Shown one piece after another: positions 32,786 to 42,600 of a DNA stretch of 64,000 nt (its first letter is position 1; each line of letters begins with the position of its first letter). The notes under the pieces are model-generated. The model was not told the DNA's origin. It saw only the letters and a list, made by a program, of their open reading frames with translations, and made no database searches. Source of the DNA: Microbacterium sp. (lineage in GTDB: Bacteria > Actinomycetota > Actinomycetes > Actinomycetales > Microbacteriaceae); NCBI GenBank assembly GCA_029239635.1, contig JARBUN010000003.1, positions 1-64,000 on the forward strand, written 5' to 3'. The position numbers and the translations under genes were made by a program.

Positions 32786-33880
32786 GTGCGACCACCCATC
32801 CCTGCGCTACTCCATGACCCGAGAATTGCCCTCCTGGACGAACGCAGCCAAGTATTTCGAGCGATGGTCGAAGGTTGGGCCACTCAGCAACAGAGTCGCC
32901 GACTACGCCCAGAGACTGTAAAAAACCGGCTGCGCCTGATCGAGCGTTTCAGAGCGTTCACGGGCGCGGATCCATGGGAGTGGCGTCCGGGCGACCTGGA
33001 AGACTTCACATCTCTGCTTCTCAGCGGGGACCGCCCGGCGGCCCACTCGACGGTCCGTGGGGTCCACGTTGCCATCCGTCTCTTCTGCGAATACGTCTCA
33101 AGTCCGGATTACCCGTGGGCTGAAGAATGCAGGCGTCGTTTTGGCGAGGAGCCAGTTCAGATCTGTCACCGATGGAACACTGCGGAGCATCTCGCAGGAT
33201 TCGAGGGTCGATCCATTCGGCGGCCGTTCGACTACGACGAGCTCCAGATGTTGTTTGACACAGCAGACGCGAGGGTGGATCGAGTGGCTTCGTCACGCAA
33301 GAAGGGCTTGCTAGCCGCTCTGCGGGACGCCCAAATCGTCAAGACTGCGTACGCCTTCGGCCTTCGTCGGCGCGAGGTACTCGGCCTAGACCTGACAGAT
33401 CTTCGAATCAACCCAAGTCGACCCGAGTGGGGATCGTACGGGGCTATCCATGTGCGAAACGGCAAATCCAGCAACGGTGGTGCTGCTCGACGCCGGACCG
33501 TCTTGACAGTGCCCCACCTAGATTGGATTGTCGATTCCCTCCGGTACTGGGTCGAGGAAGCTCGGCCTCTTCTCGACCAAGACCATCACGCAGCACTATG
33601 GCCATCCGAGCGTCGTGGCAGGCTCTCGAATCGGACATTCGACGAGAGATTCGCGAGCATCCGGGATGAAGCAGGTTTGCCTGCCGAACTCACTTTGCAC
33701 AGTCTGCGACATTCATACGTGACGCACCTGATTGAGTTCGGCTACTCCTCGAGGTTCGTTCAAGATCAGGTTGGCCACACCTTTGCATCGACAACCGCGA
33801 TCTATACGTCGGTGGCTGACGAGTACCGGCACGCCATCGTAAGGAATGCGATGCAGGACTTTTACGCGACGGAGGAATGA
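32786..33880 (+). CDS. Tyrosine recombinase (phage-type integrase)
   Basis: Recombinase of 364 residues that probably moves the island. The N-terminal SAM-like core-binding domain (residues about 25-120) is followed by a catalytic domain with all key residues visible: Arg194 in FGLRRRE, a lysine in the GKSS beta-hairpin, His305-x-x-Arg308 in LHSLRHSY, His331 in VGHTF and nucleophile Tyr340. The start is a GTG at 32786 with no proper ribosome site; a palindrome lies directly upstream, so translation may be leaderless. The stop overlaps the next ATG as ATGA. It is the left-most island gene. Confidence 0.92.
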   Translation: MRPPIPALLHDPRIALLDERSQVFRAMVEGWATQQQSRRLRPETVKNRLRLIERFRAFTGADPWEWRPGDLEDFTSLLLSGDRPAAHSTVRGVHVAIRLFCEYVSSPDYPWAEECRRRFGEEPVQICHRWNTAEHLAGFEGRSIRRPFDYDELQMLFDTADARVDRVASSRKKGLLAALRDAQIVKTAYAFGLRRREVLGLDLTDLRINPSRPEWGSYGAIHVRNGKSSNGGAARRRTVLTVPHLDWIVDSLRYWVEEARPLLDQDHHAALWPSERRGRLSNRTFDERFASIRDEAGLPAELTLHSLRHSYVTHLIEFGYSSRFVQDQVGHTFASTTAIYTSVADEYRHAIVRNAMQDFYATEE

Positions 33881-34206
33881 ACATGGACAAGCTTGAGACG
33901 CGATGGAACCTGCGCCAAGTGATGGCATCGCGCGGGCTCTTTCAAACGAGCGACCTGATCGAGCCGTTGAGGCAACGGAACATCGCTTTGTCCCGCGAGC
34001 AAATCTATCGACTAGTGGCGCAGACGCCTCAGAGGCTGAATCTCGAGGTGCTGGCCGCACTGTGCGACGCCCTTGACTGCACACCGACCGACTTGATCCA
34101 GGTCGAACGAGTGTCGACAGCGTCTCGCTCGCGCGCTACGGGCACGGCCGGTGCCCCGCAAGATCTGCGACCGCCGCACGTTTCGGTCCGAAAGCCGGTC
34201 GCCTGA
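33877..34206 (+). CDS. XRE-family HTH protein of the recombination module
   Basis: DNA-binding protein of 109 residues. An HTH of the Cro/YozG type occupies residues about 10-75 (LRQVMASRGLF, LSREQIYRLVAQTPQRLNLEVLAALCDALDCTPTDLI), followed by a basic tail. It is translationally coupled to the integrase and overlaps the next gene by 56 nt, so it works with the two recombinase-type proteins as regulator or directionality factor. A second start, ATG at 33883, is possible. Confidence 0.82.
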   Translation: MNMDKLETRWNLRQVMASRGLFQTSDLIEPLRQRNIALSREQIYRLVAQTPQRLNLEVLAALCDALDCTPTDLIQVERVSTASRSRATGTAGAPQDLRPPHVSVRKPVA

Positions 34207-36130
34207 ATTGGAGGACCTGCTCGATCTCGAGAACCATCTGGTCGCTCAGAATCCCTCAGTTCAGCGGTCAGAAATTGCGAAGCTGATCGCCACATCCGTG
34301 CGACCAAGATCAGCCAAAGGAATTCTGCAGCATCTCCGGGATGTCCAGGATGGAGCCCTCGAGCCAGACGCACCGCTTTCCGCGCAGGCACTTGTTTCCG
34401 CGCTGCACCGGTTAGGCGGCAATCACCCACGGCTCCCCAAGTGCCCCTCGTGCAACTACCGACGCCCGCTCAGACTGCGACTCAAGGACGGCACGCTGGC
34501 GTGTCGACGCTGCGCAGATCGGGAGAGCCGCGCGATTTGTACGGGATGCGGCGTTCCGAAACAGACCTACCAAAAGCGTGATGGGCAACCCTGGTGCAAG
34601 TCTTGCTGCCGTCCTGAATCGAAGCAAACATGTTCGAGTTGTGGATACAACGGAACCGTTTGGGCACGCGTCAACGGAAACGTCGTCTGTCAAAACTGTC
34701 GTCCGAAGTCGATTGTAGTGTGCCATCAGTGCCAGCAGATTGGAAACGTCGCCGCGGACGTGCTTGGCGGACCTACCTGCTCTCGTTGCTACAACGAGAT
34801 GCTTCGGCACCCGTCGGAGTGCCCGTCCTGCGGCGACCATCGAATCCTTTCGGAGTTGTCGCCGGCAGGTCTCCATTGGTGCGCGACCTGCGCGGGTGTT
34901 CGACCACGGTTCGCGTGCGGCCGCTGCGGGTCGGAACGATTTCACTACGGCAGGCTGTGCGCGCGGTGCACCGTGTCCGACCGCTTGGACGACTTGCTGG
35001 CCGAGGGCCCCAACGCTGGAGAGTTCCAGAATCTGCGTGAGCATCTGCTCGCCCGTGACGACCAGTACAACGTCGTCCGGTGGATCTCCCGCACAACTCC
35101 ACGACAGGTGCTGAGTCAGATGTCACGCGGCGAGGTTCCTATCGCGCACTCTGCCTTGGACACTCTTCCCCAAACGCGGGGCGTGCAGTATCTCCGTCGC
35201 CTCCTGATGCAGCTGGAGATTCTCCCCGCGATCGATATGCGACGAAAGTCGCTCGAGCTATGGGCGACAGTATTCCTCCGCGAGATCGAACCGAGCACGG
35301 GTCGGCTACTAAATGCCTACTTCCGTTGGTCGGTGATGAGACGGCTTGGCAGCAAACTCCGGGCCGACCACATCACCGCAGCGCAGGACAAGTGGGCGCG
35401 GGGCGAGCTCGCTGATGCGCGCGACTTCGCCTCGTGGCTCAGTCAGCGTGGAATGAGCATCATCGAGCTATCGCAAGTCGACTTAGATGAGTTCCTTGCG
35501 AGTCGTCGGTCACGCAACGACGCTCGGCACTTCATCGGGTGGCTTGCCGCCAGGCACGGGGCCCGTCTCACGATTCCCCCTCGGCATCGAGCGGAACCTT
35601 CCGTCAGTATGCGAGACGAAGAGTGCCTGCGCATTATCCGCGCCATATTGATGGACTTTGAGTCCGATCCCGATAGGCGTCTCATCGCGCTTTTGGTGGC
35701 GGTATGCGGGCAACTGGTCTCACGCGTCGTCCGCCTCCCCGAAGACGCACTGCGCCTAGACGACACCCAAATTCTCATCCGGTTCGGAACGCACGAACTA
35801 CAGCTTCCGCCTACGTTCCGCCCCACCGTTGAGGCGCATCTTCTCGCCCGCAGACAAGCGAGCAAATGGCTCTTCCCAGGCAAGAATGCGGGCGACCATC
35901 GCTCGGCCCAGTACACGTCTCGCTATCTTCGATCGCTTGGGACCACAGCCTCGGCCCTGCAGACTTCAGCGCGCTACCGCCTCGCGGCGGCTCTTCCCGC
36001 GAAGGTCATGGCCGACTCCTTCGGGTTTCAGATCGAAACCGCCAACCAGTACGCAAGGTTGAGCGGTGGCTCATGGCGCGACGCTCCGACAGCGTTCCAG
36101 GACCGCACCCCCTCGGACACGAAGGCTTAG
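34151..36130 (+). CDS. Multi-zinc-ribbon protein with degenerate recombinase-like C-terminus
   Basis: Protein of 659 residues. Twelve CxxC knuckles between residues 98 and 273 (CPSC, CRRC, CTGC, CKSC, CSSC, CQNC, CHQC, CSRC, CPSC, CATC, CGRC, CARC) could bind six zinc ions. The C-terminal 250 residues look like a core-binding plus catalytic tyrosine recombinase domain. However, the first catalytic Arg is replaced (CGQLVSR instead of GLRRRE) and no H-x-x-R is present; a Tyr remains in TANQYARL. It probably acts as an accessory DNA-binding partner of the integrase, as in three-gene recombinase modules such as Tn554. The start is a GTG inside the XRE gene. The role is inferred. Confidence 0.75.
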   Translation: MPRKICDRRTFRSESRSPELEDLLDLENHLVAQNPSVQRSEIAKLIATSVRPRSAKGILQHLRDVQDGALEPDAPLSAQALVSALHRLGGNHPRLPKCPSCNYRRPLRLRLKDGTLACRRCADRESRAICTGCGVPKQTYQKRDGQPWCKSCCRPESKQTCSSCGYNGTVWARVNGNVVCQNCRPKSIVVCHQCQQIGNVAADVLGGPTCSRCYNEMLRHPSECPSCGDHRILSELSPAGLHWCATCAGVRPRFACGRCGSERFHYGRLCARCTVSDRLDDLLAEGPNAGEFQNLREHLLARDDQYNVVRWISRTTPRQVLSQMSRGEVPIAHSALDTLPQTRGVQYLRRLLMQLEILPAIDMRRKSLELWATVFLREIEPSTGRLLNAYFRWSVMRRLGSKLRADHITAAQDKWARGELADARDFASWLSQRGMSIIELSQVDLDEFLASRRSRNDARHFIGWLAARHGARLTIPPRHRAEPSVSMRDEECLRIIRAILMDFESDPDRRLIALLVAVCGQLVSRVVRLPEDALRLDDTQILIRFGTHELQLPPTFRPTVEAHLLARRQASKWLFPGKNAGDHRSAQYTSRYLRSLGTTASALQTSARYRLAAALPAKVMADSFGFQIETANQYARLSGGSWRDAPTAFQDRTPSDTKA

Positions 36131-36139
36131 CGTGCGCCG

Positions 36140-36454
36140 TCACCGAATCCGGAGGTCAGGAGGATCGGGAGGCAGCAGCTGTTCAACGGTCGTCCCGAGC
36201 GCCTGGCTGAGGGCGATGACAGAGAACAGGGTGGGGTTTGCGGCCGTGCCCGGACGAGATTCGCCTTTCTCGAACTTCTGGTACGTATAACGGCTCAATC
36301 CAGCACGATATGCGACGTCCTCTTGGCTGAGTCCGGCAGTGTGACGAGCACGACGAAGGTTGTTCGCGAGTCCGGCCACATATTCGGGCCACCCCTCGAC
36401 CTCTCCGCTTCGGTGTCGCACCCGAAGACTCTGGTCGCGACCACTCCTCAACAT
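36140..36454 (-). CDS. XRE family transcriptional regulator
   Basis: Protein of 104 residues with a clean Cro/CI helix-turn-helix at about 30-90: LRRARHTAGLSQEDVAYRAGLSRYTYQKFEKGES, then SQALGTTVEQLLPP. It is read divergently from the hypothetical gene that follows and ends 9 nt from the stop of the zinc-ribbon gene. An inverted repeat GTATGGC/GCCATAC just upstream is a likely operator. It probably represses itself and the neighbouring island gene. Confidence 0.85.
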   Translation of the reverse strand: MLRSGRDQSLRVRHRSGEVEGWPEYVAGLANNLRRARHTAGLSQEDVAYRAGLSRYTYQKFEKGESRPGTAANPTLFSVIALSQALGTTVEQLLPPDPPDLRIR

Positions 36455-36464
36455 GGCCTATTCG

Positions 36465-36490
36465 GTATGGCATAATCGAGGTGGCCATAC
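36465..36490. promoter_or_regulatory. Candidate operator/promoter for the XRE regulator and its divergent neighbour
   Basis: Seven-bp arms GTATGGC (36465-36471) and GCCATAC (36484-36490) flank 12 bp. CATAAT at 36471-36476 could be the -10 of the rightward gene. Confidence 0.5.
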
Positions 36491-36575
36491 GAAACAATTC
36501 GCTGCTGACTTGCCTGTCTGCCCTGCACGTGTGTCGCCCTGGAAACTCCGCAGACCGAGGAGTCCACCGGGGTTC

Positions 36576-37016
36576 ATGCAGCACGGTCTCAGCATTGGAT
36601 CGCACGTGCCCGAAGACTTCTCGCGATGGTGGGTAGTCGCTGACTTCACCCCTCCAACCGACTGGGCGATGGCCCTCGAAGAGATGATCGCCCCGCAGTC
36701 GGTCGATAGATGGGGACTGCAGGCAGCCATCCACGTTGCTCGGACCCGCAAACGCCACGGGCGTGGCCCGTCGTTCCTCGAGCTCTTCGATCACCTGAAC
36801 CGAACTAACGGGATTCAGCTTGCGCCTTTGGAGAACCTCTCGAGCGCTCAGCGCAGACTGGTTCGTCGCGGATTCGAAAGATGCGCGGCCTCGGCGTGGC
36901 GTGCTGCGGGATGGATCGCTTGGTCGCGCGAGTCGCATAGCCTCAGGGTCGGGCCGGCGTTTCGCGCGGCATCGCGGGCCCACCAGGCGTCGACGAAGAG
37001 GCGCCCAGCTGAATAG
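36576..37016 (+). CDS. Hypothetical island protein
   Basis: About 146 residues from the ATG at 36576 (MQHGLSIGSHVPEDF). I do not recognise the family. The sequence is soluble, with a tryptophan-rich first third (SRWWVVADFTPPTDWAMAL), a helical middle (QAAIHVARTRKRHGRGPSFLELFDHL) and a basic end (RAHQASTKRRPAE). A longer reading from 36453 would place the start upstream of the candidate -10 at 36471, so the internal ATG is preferred. The mid-region resembles helical DNA- or RNA-binding segments of mobile-element proteins, without firm identification. Confidence 0.55.
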   Translation: MQHGLSIGSHVPEDFSRWWVVADFTPPTDWAMALEEMIAPQSVDRWGLQAAIHVARTRKRHGRGPSFLELFDHLNRTNGIQLAPLENLSSAQRRLVRRGFERCAASAWRAAGWIAWSRESHSLRVGPAFRAASRAHQASTKRRPAE

Positions 37017-37102
37017 TCGTTTGGGCTCGGCCCCGTTTGAGGTCCTTCTCCTGCACGCGACCGTCTTGCAATCGAAGTGCGACCAGGCGATACAGTCGCT
37101 TC

Positions 37103-37450
37103 ATGCCGCACGGTACTGCGAAGATCGCCGACATCTATAAAGTTGCCAGCGAAGCGACAATCGGGGGAATGTCGAAACCGCAACCCCGCCCTATGGTCTG
37201 CGTGGCCGAACGGCCAACGGATCCTCTGGTGTGGACTGCGATGGCTCGGACGGTGTCGTCCGGCAACCCCGCGGTTGACCTCGCGAGCCCGGCGGACGCT
37301 TCCCTAGGTCTTTCAGAGGACGGTTGGTGGACCACCAGATTCATCCACTCTGTGAGGAAAGCTCGGACCGACAAGATCGGATGTCGGTACGTCGCGACAC
37401 TCGAAGATCCGCTTCGCAAGCAGGTACTAGACCACTACCGGAACCGCTGA
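37103..37450 (+). CDS. Hypothetical island protein
   Basis: Probable protein of 115 residues starting MPHGTAKIADIYKVASEATIGG. No family recognised. It contains a tryptophan-bearing core (ERPTDPLVWTAMART, EDGWWTTRFIHSVRKA) and ends in LEDPLRKQVLDHYRNR. A TTGCAA ... 17 bp ... GATACA pair ends 8 nt before the ATG, so a nearly leaderless transcript is possible. It precedes the HTH/protease pair by 53 nt and could belong to the same unit. Confidence 0.5.
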   Translation: MPHGTAKIADIYKVASEATIGGMSKPQPRPMVCVAERPTDPLVWTAMARTVSSGNPAVDLASPADASLGLSEDGWWTTRFIHSVRKARTDKIGCRYVATLEDPLRKQVLDHYRNR

Positions 37451-37503
37451 CCGCGGGACACTGATAGCCTGGTCGACTTTGCACTTCACGAGAAAGCGAA
37501 ACT

Positions 37504-38331
37504 GTGACCGCCACTGACGCGAATGTTCGCGCCGTTCAAGCGGGTGACCTGTGGTCGCTCAGCTGGGATGGCAAGGAGCTCGGACGCGGCGTCGTGGCGC
37601 GCGTAGCGCCGGCGTTCGTGATCATGTGGCCCGTCACCACACAGACCGAGGACTGGTACGCCCCAGCGGTTCAGATTGGGCAGCACGAGGACGAACAACT
37701 GGCAGCCTGGCCGACACGAGAGACCGGGATCGGGCTGCACCTCCTGGACCGTTACCTCGGGAAGGGTGTAAACCCGCGAGCGATCCCCCTCCTCGAGGAG
37801 GCCCTGGAAACGGGTGCTCAACTACCGCTACCGGTAGTTGACGAACCAGCTCCAGACAACGCGGCGGATGTCAGCGCGAGCATGATCGACCGATGGGCCG
37901 CTCTTTGCCATCACGAGTGGCCGGCTGACCGTGACCTGCGGCTACGAACGGATCTGATGTCGAAAGCGGGAATCGCGCCATCAAGCTTGGCCACTGATCT
38001 CGACCTGAGTGTGCCCGAGGCGGTAGCGATCTGGAAGAGGGAAGTCGCCTTAACACAGGCGCAGGTCGCAACCCTTTCGACAAGTCACGGCATCTCCCCG
38101 GACAAAATCGCAGGGGACGTGGGTGTGCTTGATATTTACCCCGGTCTGATTCACCCACGAATCAAAGGTTCCGTCCTTGAGATCGCGCATCGATACGGAC
38201 TGGATGAGGGCCATGCACGGAACCGAATTCGGGACGAGTTTGCTTTGGCTGCGCGCAGCGACAACGGCCCGGAGGGCCGCCTCCAGGCAGCTATTCAGCG
38301 GCTGCTGAGTCAGGCCGAACCTCGCGAATGA
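37504..38331 (+). CDS. Unknown protein coupled to an ImmA/IrrE-type protease
   Basis: Protein of 275 residues from a GTG at 37504. The N-terminal 110 residues form a beta-rich unit (AGDLWSLSWDGKELGRGVVARVAPAF, then MWPVTTQ) with the look of an SH3/PemK-like barrel. The C-terminal half is helical with two HTH-like segments (SLATDLDLSVPEAVAIWKRE; LEIAHRYGLDEGHARNRI). The stop overlaps the start of the HEXXH protease gene (ATGA). Regulator-protease pairs of this kind usually consist of a repressor or antitoxin and the protease that removes it. The fold suggestions are by eye; the function is unknown. Confidence 0.65.
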   Translation: MTATDANVRAVQAGDLWSLSWDGKELGRGVVARVAPAFVIMWPVTTQTEDWYAPAVQIGQHEDEQLAAWPTRETGIGLHLLDRYLGKGVNPRAIPLLEEALETGAQLPLPVVDEPAPDNAADVSASMIDRWAALCHHEWPADRDLRLRTDLMSKAGIAPSSLATDLDLSVPEAVAIWKREVALTQAQVATLSTSHGISPDKIAGDVGVLDIYPGLIHPRIKGSVLEIAHRYGLDEGHARNRIRDEFALAARSDNGPEGRLQAAIQRLLSQAEPRE

Positions 38332-39377
38332 CCGGCGCCGACCTCGGAGCACTGCTGGCCCAGCATGACTACCGCTCCATTGCGATTGAACTTCTCGAAC
38401 GCGAGACTGATCGCGGAGCTGTCGATACAGCAGCACTCGCCAATTCTCCGGAGTATGCGCTTCACGACCATCCGGAAGTTGAGCTGGAGTACACACTGAC
38501 ACCCGCACCGGGTTGCTCGGTGTTCGGCGTGTACCGGCATCGCCCGGGCGCCAAGGCGGTGATTTTGGTGCACCCATCTCTCACCGATATGCGCGACAAC
38601 TTCACAATTCTTCACGAATATGGTCACCATGCGCAGCGCCAATATCCCGACTGGGTAGATCTCAGATACCAGCTCTCGTCGAGGGCAGGAGACCTCGTTG
38701 AGGAACTCGTGTCCGATGCATTCGCCGCCGAAGCACTCTTGCCCGCAGACAAGGCCATGCTGTTTCGGCTGGACTCAGCTGAGTCGCTACGCGACTATTA
38801 CGCGCATAGCAGGGCATCCCGTGCAGCGATCGCAATGCGCTCGATCACCCTCTCCAACTCGACCACGGCCTTTGTTGTCGCAGTGATCGATCTGGATGGC
38901 CGAGTGTATTTTGCACGATCTAGCGACGACGGCTTGTTTGCCCCCGCGCGTGGGTTGGCCCAGCCAGCACTGGCCGCGCTCGCGAGCGACGCGTTGAGGT
39001 CTGAGACTCAATCGGTCCGCGGCCCAGTGGTCGGCGGATTGCTCACGACCACTGGACTCACACGGAATGACCTCGTCGCCGAGCTTGCCTTGGATCCCAC
39101 CGCGCCGTACGCGTTCGTGGTCCTCCGGTCCGAGAACACCTACGGACATCAGCCGCGCTGGGCAGTCGAGGTCGTCGACTGCGGGAACATATCCTGCGGC
39201 ATTGAGTTCGAGGCGAGGAGCTCACCGGGGCAGTGTCGAGCCTGCACGACCTTTCGATGCCCCGAGTGTGGAAGCTGCGACTGCTCGCAACGCAAGGCGT
39301 CGTACTGCCCTGACTGCACATTGGAGTACACGGCCGCGGAAGCCGCAGACCCACGCCGGCACGAGTGCCCCTGGTGA
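38328..39377 (+). CDS. ImmA/IrrE family metallopeptidase with C-terminal zinc ribbon
   Basis: Protein of 349 residues. The zinc protease motif HEYGH (residues 96-100, in NFTILHEYGHHAQ) is followed by the family's second acidic region EELVSDAFAAEALLP. After about residue 170 comes a domain I do not recognise. A cysteine-rich tail with six CxxC-type cysteines or more (CRACTTFRCPECGSCDC, CPDC) forms one or two zinc ribbons, which is unusual for ImmA/IrrE proteins. It is translationally coupled to the preceding protein. ImmA and IrrE proteases cleave a partner repressor after phage or DNA-damage signals; a comparable switch is inferred here. Confidence 0.82.
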   Translation: MTGADLGALLAQHDYRSIAIELLERETDRGAVDTAALANSPEYALHDHPEVELEYTLTPAPGCSVFGVYRHRPGAKAVILVHPSLTDMRDNFTILHEYGHHAQRQYPDWVDLRYQLSSRAGDLVEELVSDAFAAEALLPADKAMLFRLDSAESLRDYYAHSRASRAAIAMRSITLSNSTTAFVVAVIDLDGRVYFARSSDDGLFAPARGLAQPALAALASDALRSETQSVRGPVVGGLLTTTGLTRNDLVAELALDPTAPYAFVVLRSENTYGHQPRWAVEVVDCGNISCGIEFEARSSPGQCRACTTFRCPECGSCDCSQRKASYCPDCTLEYTAAEAADPRRHECPW

Positions 39378-39633
39378 CATTGCCAGAAGGGCACCCTAGT
39401 GCGCTGCCGGTTGATCCATGCATGCGTCGCGTACGACTCTCAATCGGGACCGTTCGCACTCGTCGTGTAATCCACCACGTGCACGGACAACGACTTTACG
39501 GGCTCCCACCTCGGCTCGGGGGCAGGTGACCTTCAAGTATCTGGCCGAGAGCCGTCCCCCCTCTGGACCGCCTCCAGAGACAACTCACTAGGGCGAATGA
39601 ACCCTCCGCTGGCCTCAACCCGATAACGCCCAC
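39378..39633. other. Island spacer between convergent genes
   Basis: These 256 bp lie between the protease gene stop and the restriction-methyltransferase stop. No gene, tRNA or strong hairpin is visible. Confidence 0.5.
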
Positions 39634-42600
39634 TTACGCATTCGCGTGTTCATCGACTTCCTCGGAATCGGCGTCGTCAAGTTCCTCATCCTCGTCGTCT
39701 GCGCCCAGCGGCGCGCGATCCTCTGCAGTCGGGCTAGGCAGTCCCGTTGAGACAATCAGCTCCGACTCCAAGACTGCTCGCAGGAGGTTTGAGCCCTCAT
39801 CCTGAGCGACGATGGTCTGCTCAAGCGTATGAAGAAGCGTCAGCAGCTCACTCCCATCCAAATCCGGCCAGGCGCTGGGCCGCAGCTCGTCGAGGGGAGA
39901 GCCCCCCGTCTTGCCGGACCGCTTCTTCAAGCGATAGCCGAGCCATGAATCCACCACCTTCAGACCCGAGACCTCGTAAGCCCAGACCTGCGAGGAGACG
40001 TTCGAGAACTCGCCGTCGCCCACGGTGAGCGTTTCGGTGGACGGGTCGTAGTGGATGGTCTCCGGGTACAGGTTCGCGGAGATTGGCCTGGTGTAAGACG
40101 CCCGAGGGGTGAAAGGCGTGGCAGAGAGGCCGCTCTTCCGTGCTCCGAATGTGTGGAGCTCGATCAGCCTCTTGCCGTGTTCAGCAACTCGGACGAAAAG
40201 GCCCGGATCGGAGGTGATTGGGATGTGCGGACCCGGGATTGTCAGCTCTTCCCAGAAAGTCTCGACGTAAGTAGGAGTGGCCAACAACGCGTAGCAGTAC
40301 GCGAATAGATCGGCCGCGGTGGTCGCTTCCCCGAGTGCCGACGCTAAGGCGGCCAGCAACCCTCCCGTGATGTTCGGGATCGTCCCTTCGCCGTCCTTCC
40401 ACAGCGGGATCACATGACGGCCACCGAAAGACCCGCGGAAGTGGTGAAGGTCAGGAACTTCAGCCGTTGCAACAGCCGCTGGACCTTCACCGAGCACCTC
40501 CGTCAGCATGCTCGTCATGTACACCTGATGGTCACCGTGTGCACCCCAAAGGGCCGGACGCATGCGGTCTCCGATCCGCGTGTCGGCAATAACCCATTGA
40601 AGGTCAAATGACCGAAATGCGTACCGACGCACCTGGGGCGGTTCATCCTGCGCCGTCAGCGAAGCCAGCGGCTTCATGCGCGCTCCAGAGAAGAGATCAC
40701 CGTACGACGAAGTGGCCTTCCTGTCGGCGGACTCCTTGAGCTGGACAGCACGGCGCTGCGCCAATCGCTTGATGTTCTCGTTCTTATCGTCGGTCAGCTG
40801 GCCGACCGGGAGCGGACCGACCAAAGCCGACCACCTCGCTGCCAATACCTCGCGGGTCTCCCCCACCGGCCAGCTGCGCTTCAACTGCACGCCGCTTGCT
40901 TGCCAGGGGAACAGATCGGTGATCGAAGGCCAAGAGAGGTACTCCGCGTTATCTGCGGGAAGAAATGCGTCCTGCCATCCGCTGAGGCATGTGCGCCAGT
41001 TCAATCGTGCGTCGTTCAGGTCCACCACGGAGCCAAGCACGGCGCGCTTCTCTGCGGCCGTGAGATCCGCTAGGGATGCGTAGTGGACAGTCGCTGGCTG
41101 ATCGGGGTTTGGGGCGCCATACCGAACGCCAGTAGCGATAGCGACCGGCGTCTCGATGCTGAAGACGTTCTCGGTCCGTCGCCCACCCTTGTTATCCCCA
41201 CCCAAGTCAATGATCCACAGCTCGTCGAACAGCGAGCGCATGTGCTGCCGCATTCCAACGAAACCTGGCCCCCGAAGGTATGACGATGCAGTGATGAAGC
41301 TCACAATGCCGTGATGCTGATCGTTCGTTTGATCGGTTATTTCTTGCTCGAAGACTTTCCAGAGCGCCCACCGCCAGAAGTAGACGTAGGCGTTGTAAAG
41401 ATTCTTAACGTCTCCACCCCGCCCGGCAGCCACAGCGGGAGCGATGAAGTCACTTATCACCCCGACTTCGCCGCGGTCACGTACAAGACGCCCAGTTTCC
41501 GGGTCCCGAACTCTCCTACCCGCGATCGGCTCCCTGCGCATCGTGACCCAACCGCCGGACGAGCCACTCTGAGTGTCAGTCTTCTTGCCCCGCAGGTAGG
41601 GCGGGTTGCCCATACACACGACAACTCTCGTGTCCACCTTCAACTCGCGGGCTTCCTCGCGCTCATGGCTGATGTTTTCGTAGCCGAAAACATCAGGCAG
41701 CGTCAGTTCACTCGTCTGCTCGTGGGATGCGAGAGTGTCGGCGAGCAAGATCTTCAACAGATCCTCACCGTCGAGGGCTGTCACGCCATGATCAGCGAGG
41801 AAGCGCGAGAGCCGCAGGTGAGCAACGGAGTACGGTCCGATCAGATACTCGATCCCGTACATGTTCGCCGCTGCTTGCCGCAAGAGCTGAGGTATCGCCG
41901 CGGGAGCGAACTCCGGCGCGTTCGCCGCCACTGACTCTAGAATCCCAAGCGGATATGTGCCGGTCCCGACAGCCGGGTCGAGAGTCACCACGTCCGGGTC
42001 GGCGAATGCCGCGGTCTTGCCAAACTTCGTGACGAGCAGCGATCGCACGATGCTGGTTTGTGCACGAACCACCTCCGCGGGCGTGTAGTACGCACCGACT
42101 TTTTTTCGGAGCGAGGGGTCGTACGCAGCCAGAAACTCCTCGTAGAAGTAGAGCCAGGGATTCTCGGCGTTCCGCTTTGTGATCGCACTCGGCTTAACCT
42201 GCTGCATTACGCGCAGGATCAGATCGGTAGACGTTCGTACTTCGCTGTGCGCCGCCGGGTTGTTCAGTAGTCCGAGGACCTCGCCCAGTAGCCCATGCTG
42301 ATCATGCAACGTCTCCTCGGCGGCTTCCACCGTCAACGGATCTGCGCCCTCAAATCGGGCGATCAAGAGGGCGTAGGTGAATGTCTGAGCGTAGGCGTCA
42401 GCGACTACTTCGTTTGATGCTCCGGGAAAGAGGTACTTCCGCCACTCGGCCGCTAGCGCACTGAGTGCCGATCCTTCCGTGTCGAGCGCAGCCTTTGCCT
42501 CGGTCCGCAGCAATCTGCACAGCGGAGCCAAAAGATCAGCGAGTTGCCGTGAGGTAGCTGGAACAATCGGCGCCCAAGTCAGGAAGTTCCGGACGAGCAA

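Noticed and set aside
36360..36575. Longer start for the hypothetical island protein ending at 37016
   Set aside because: This part overlaps the divergent XRE gene and the candidate promoter/operator at 36465-36490.
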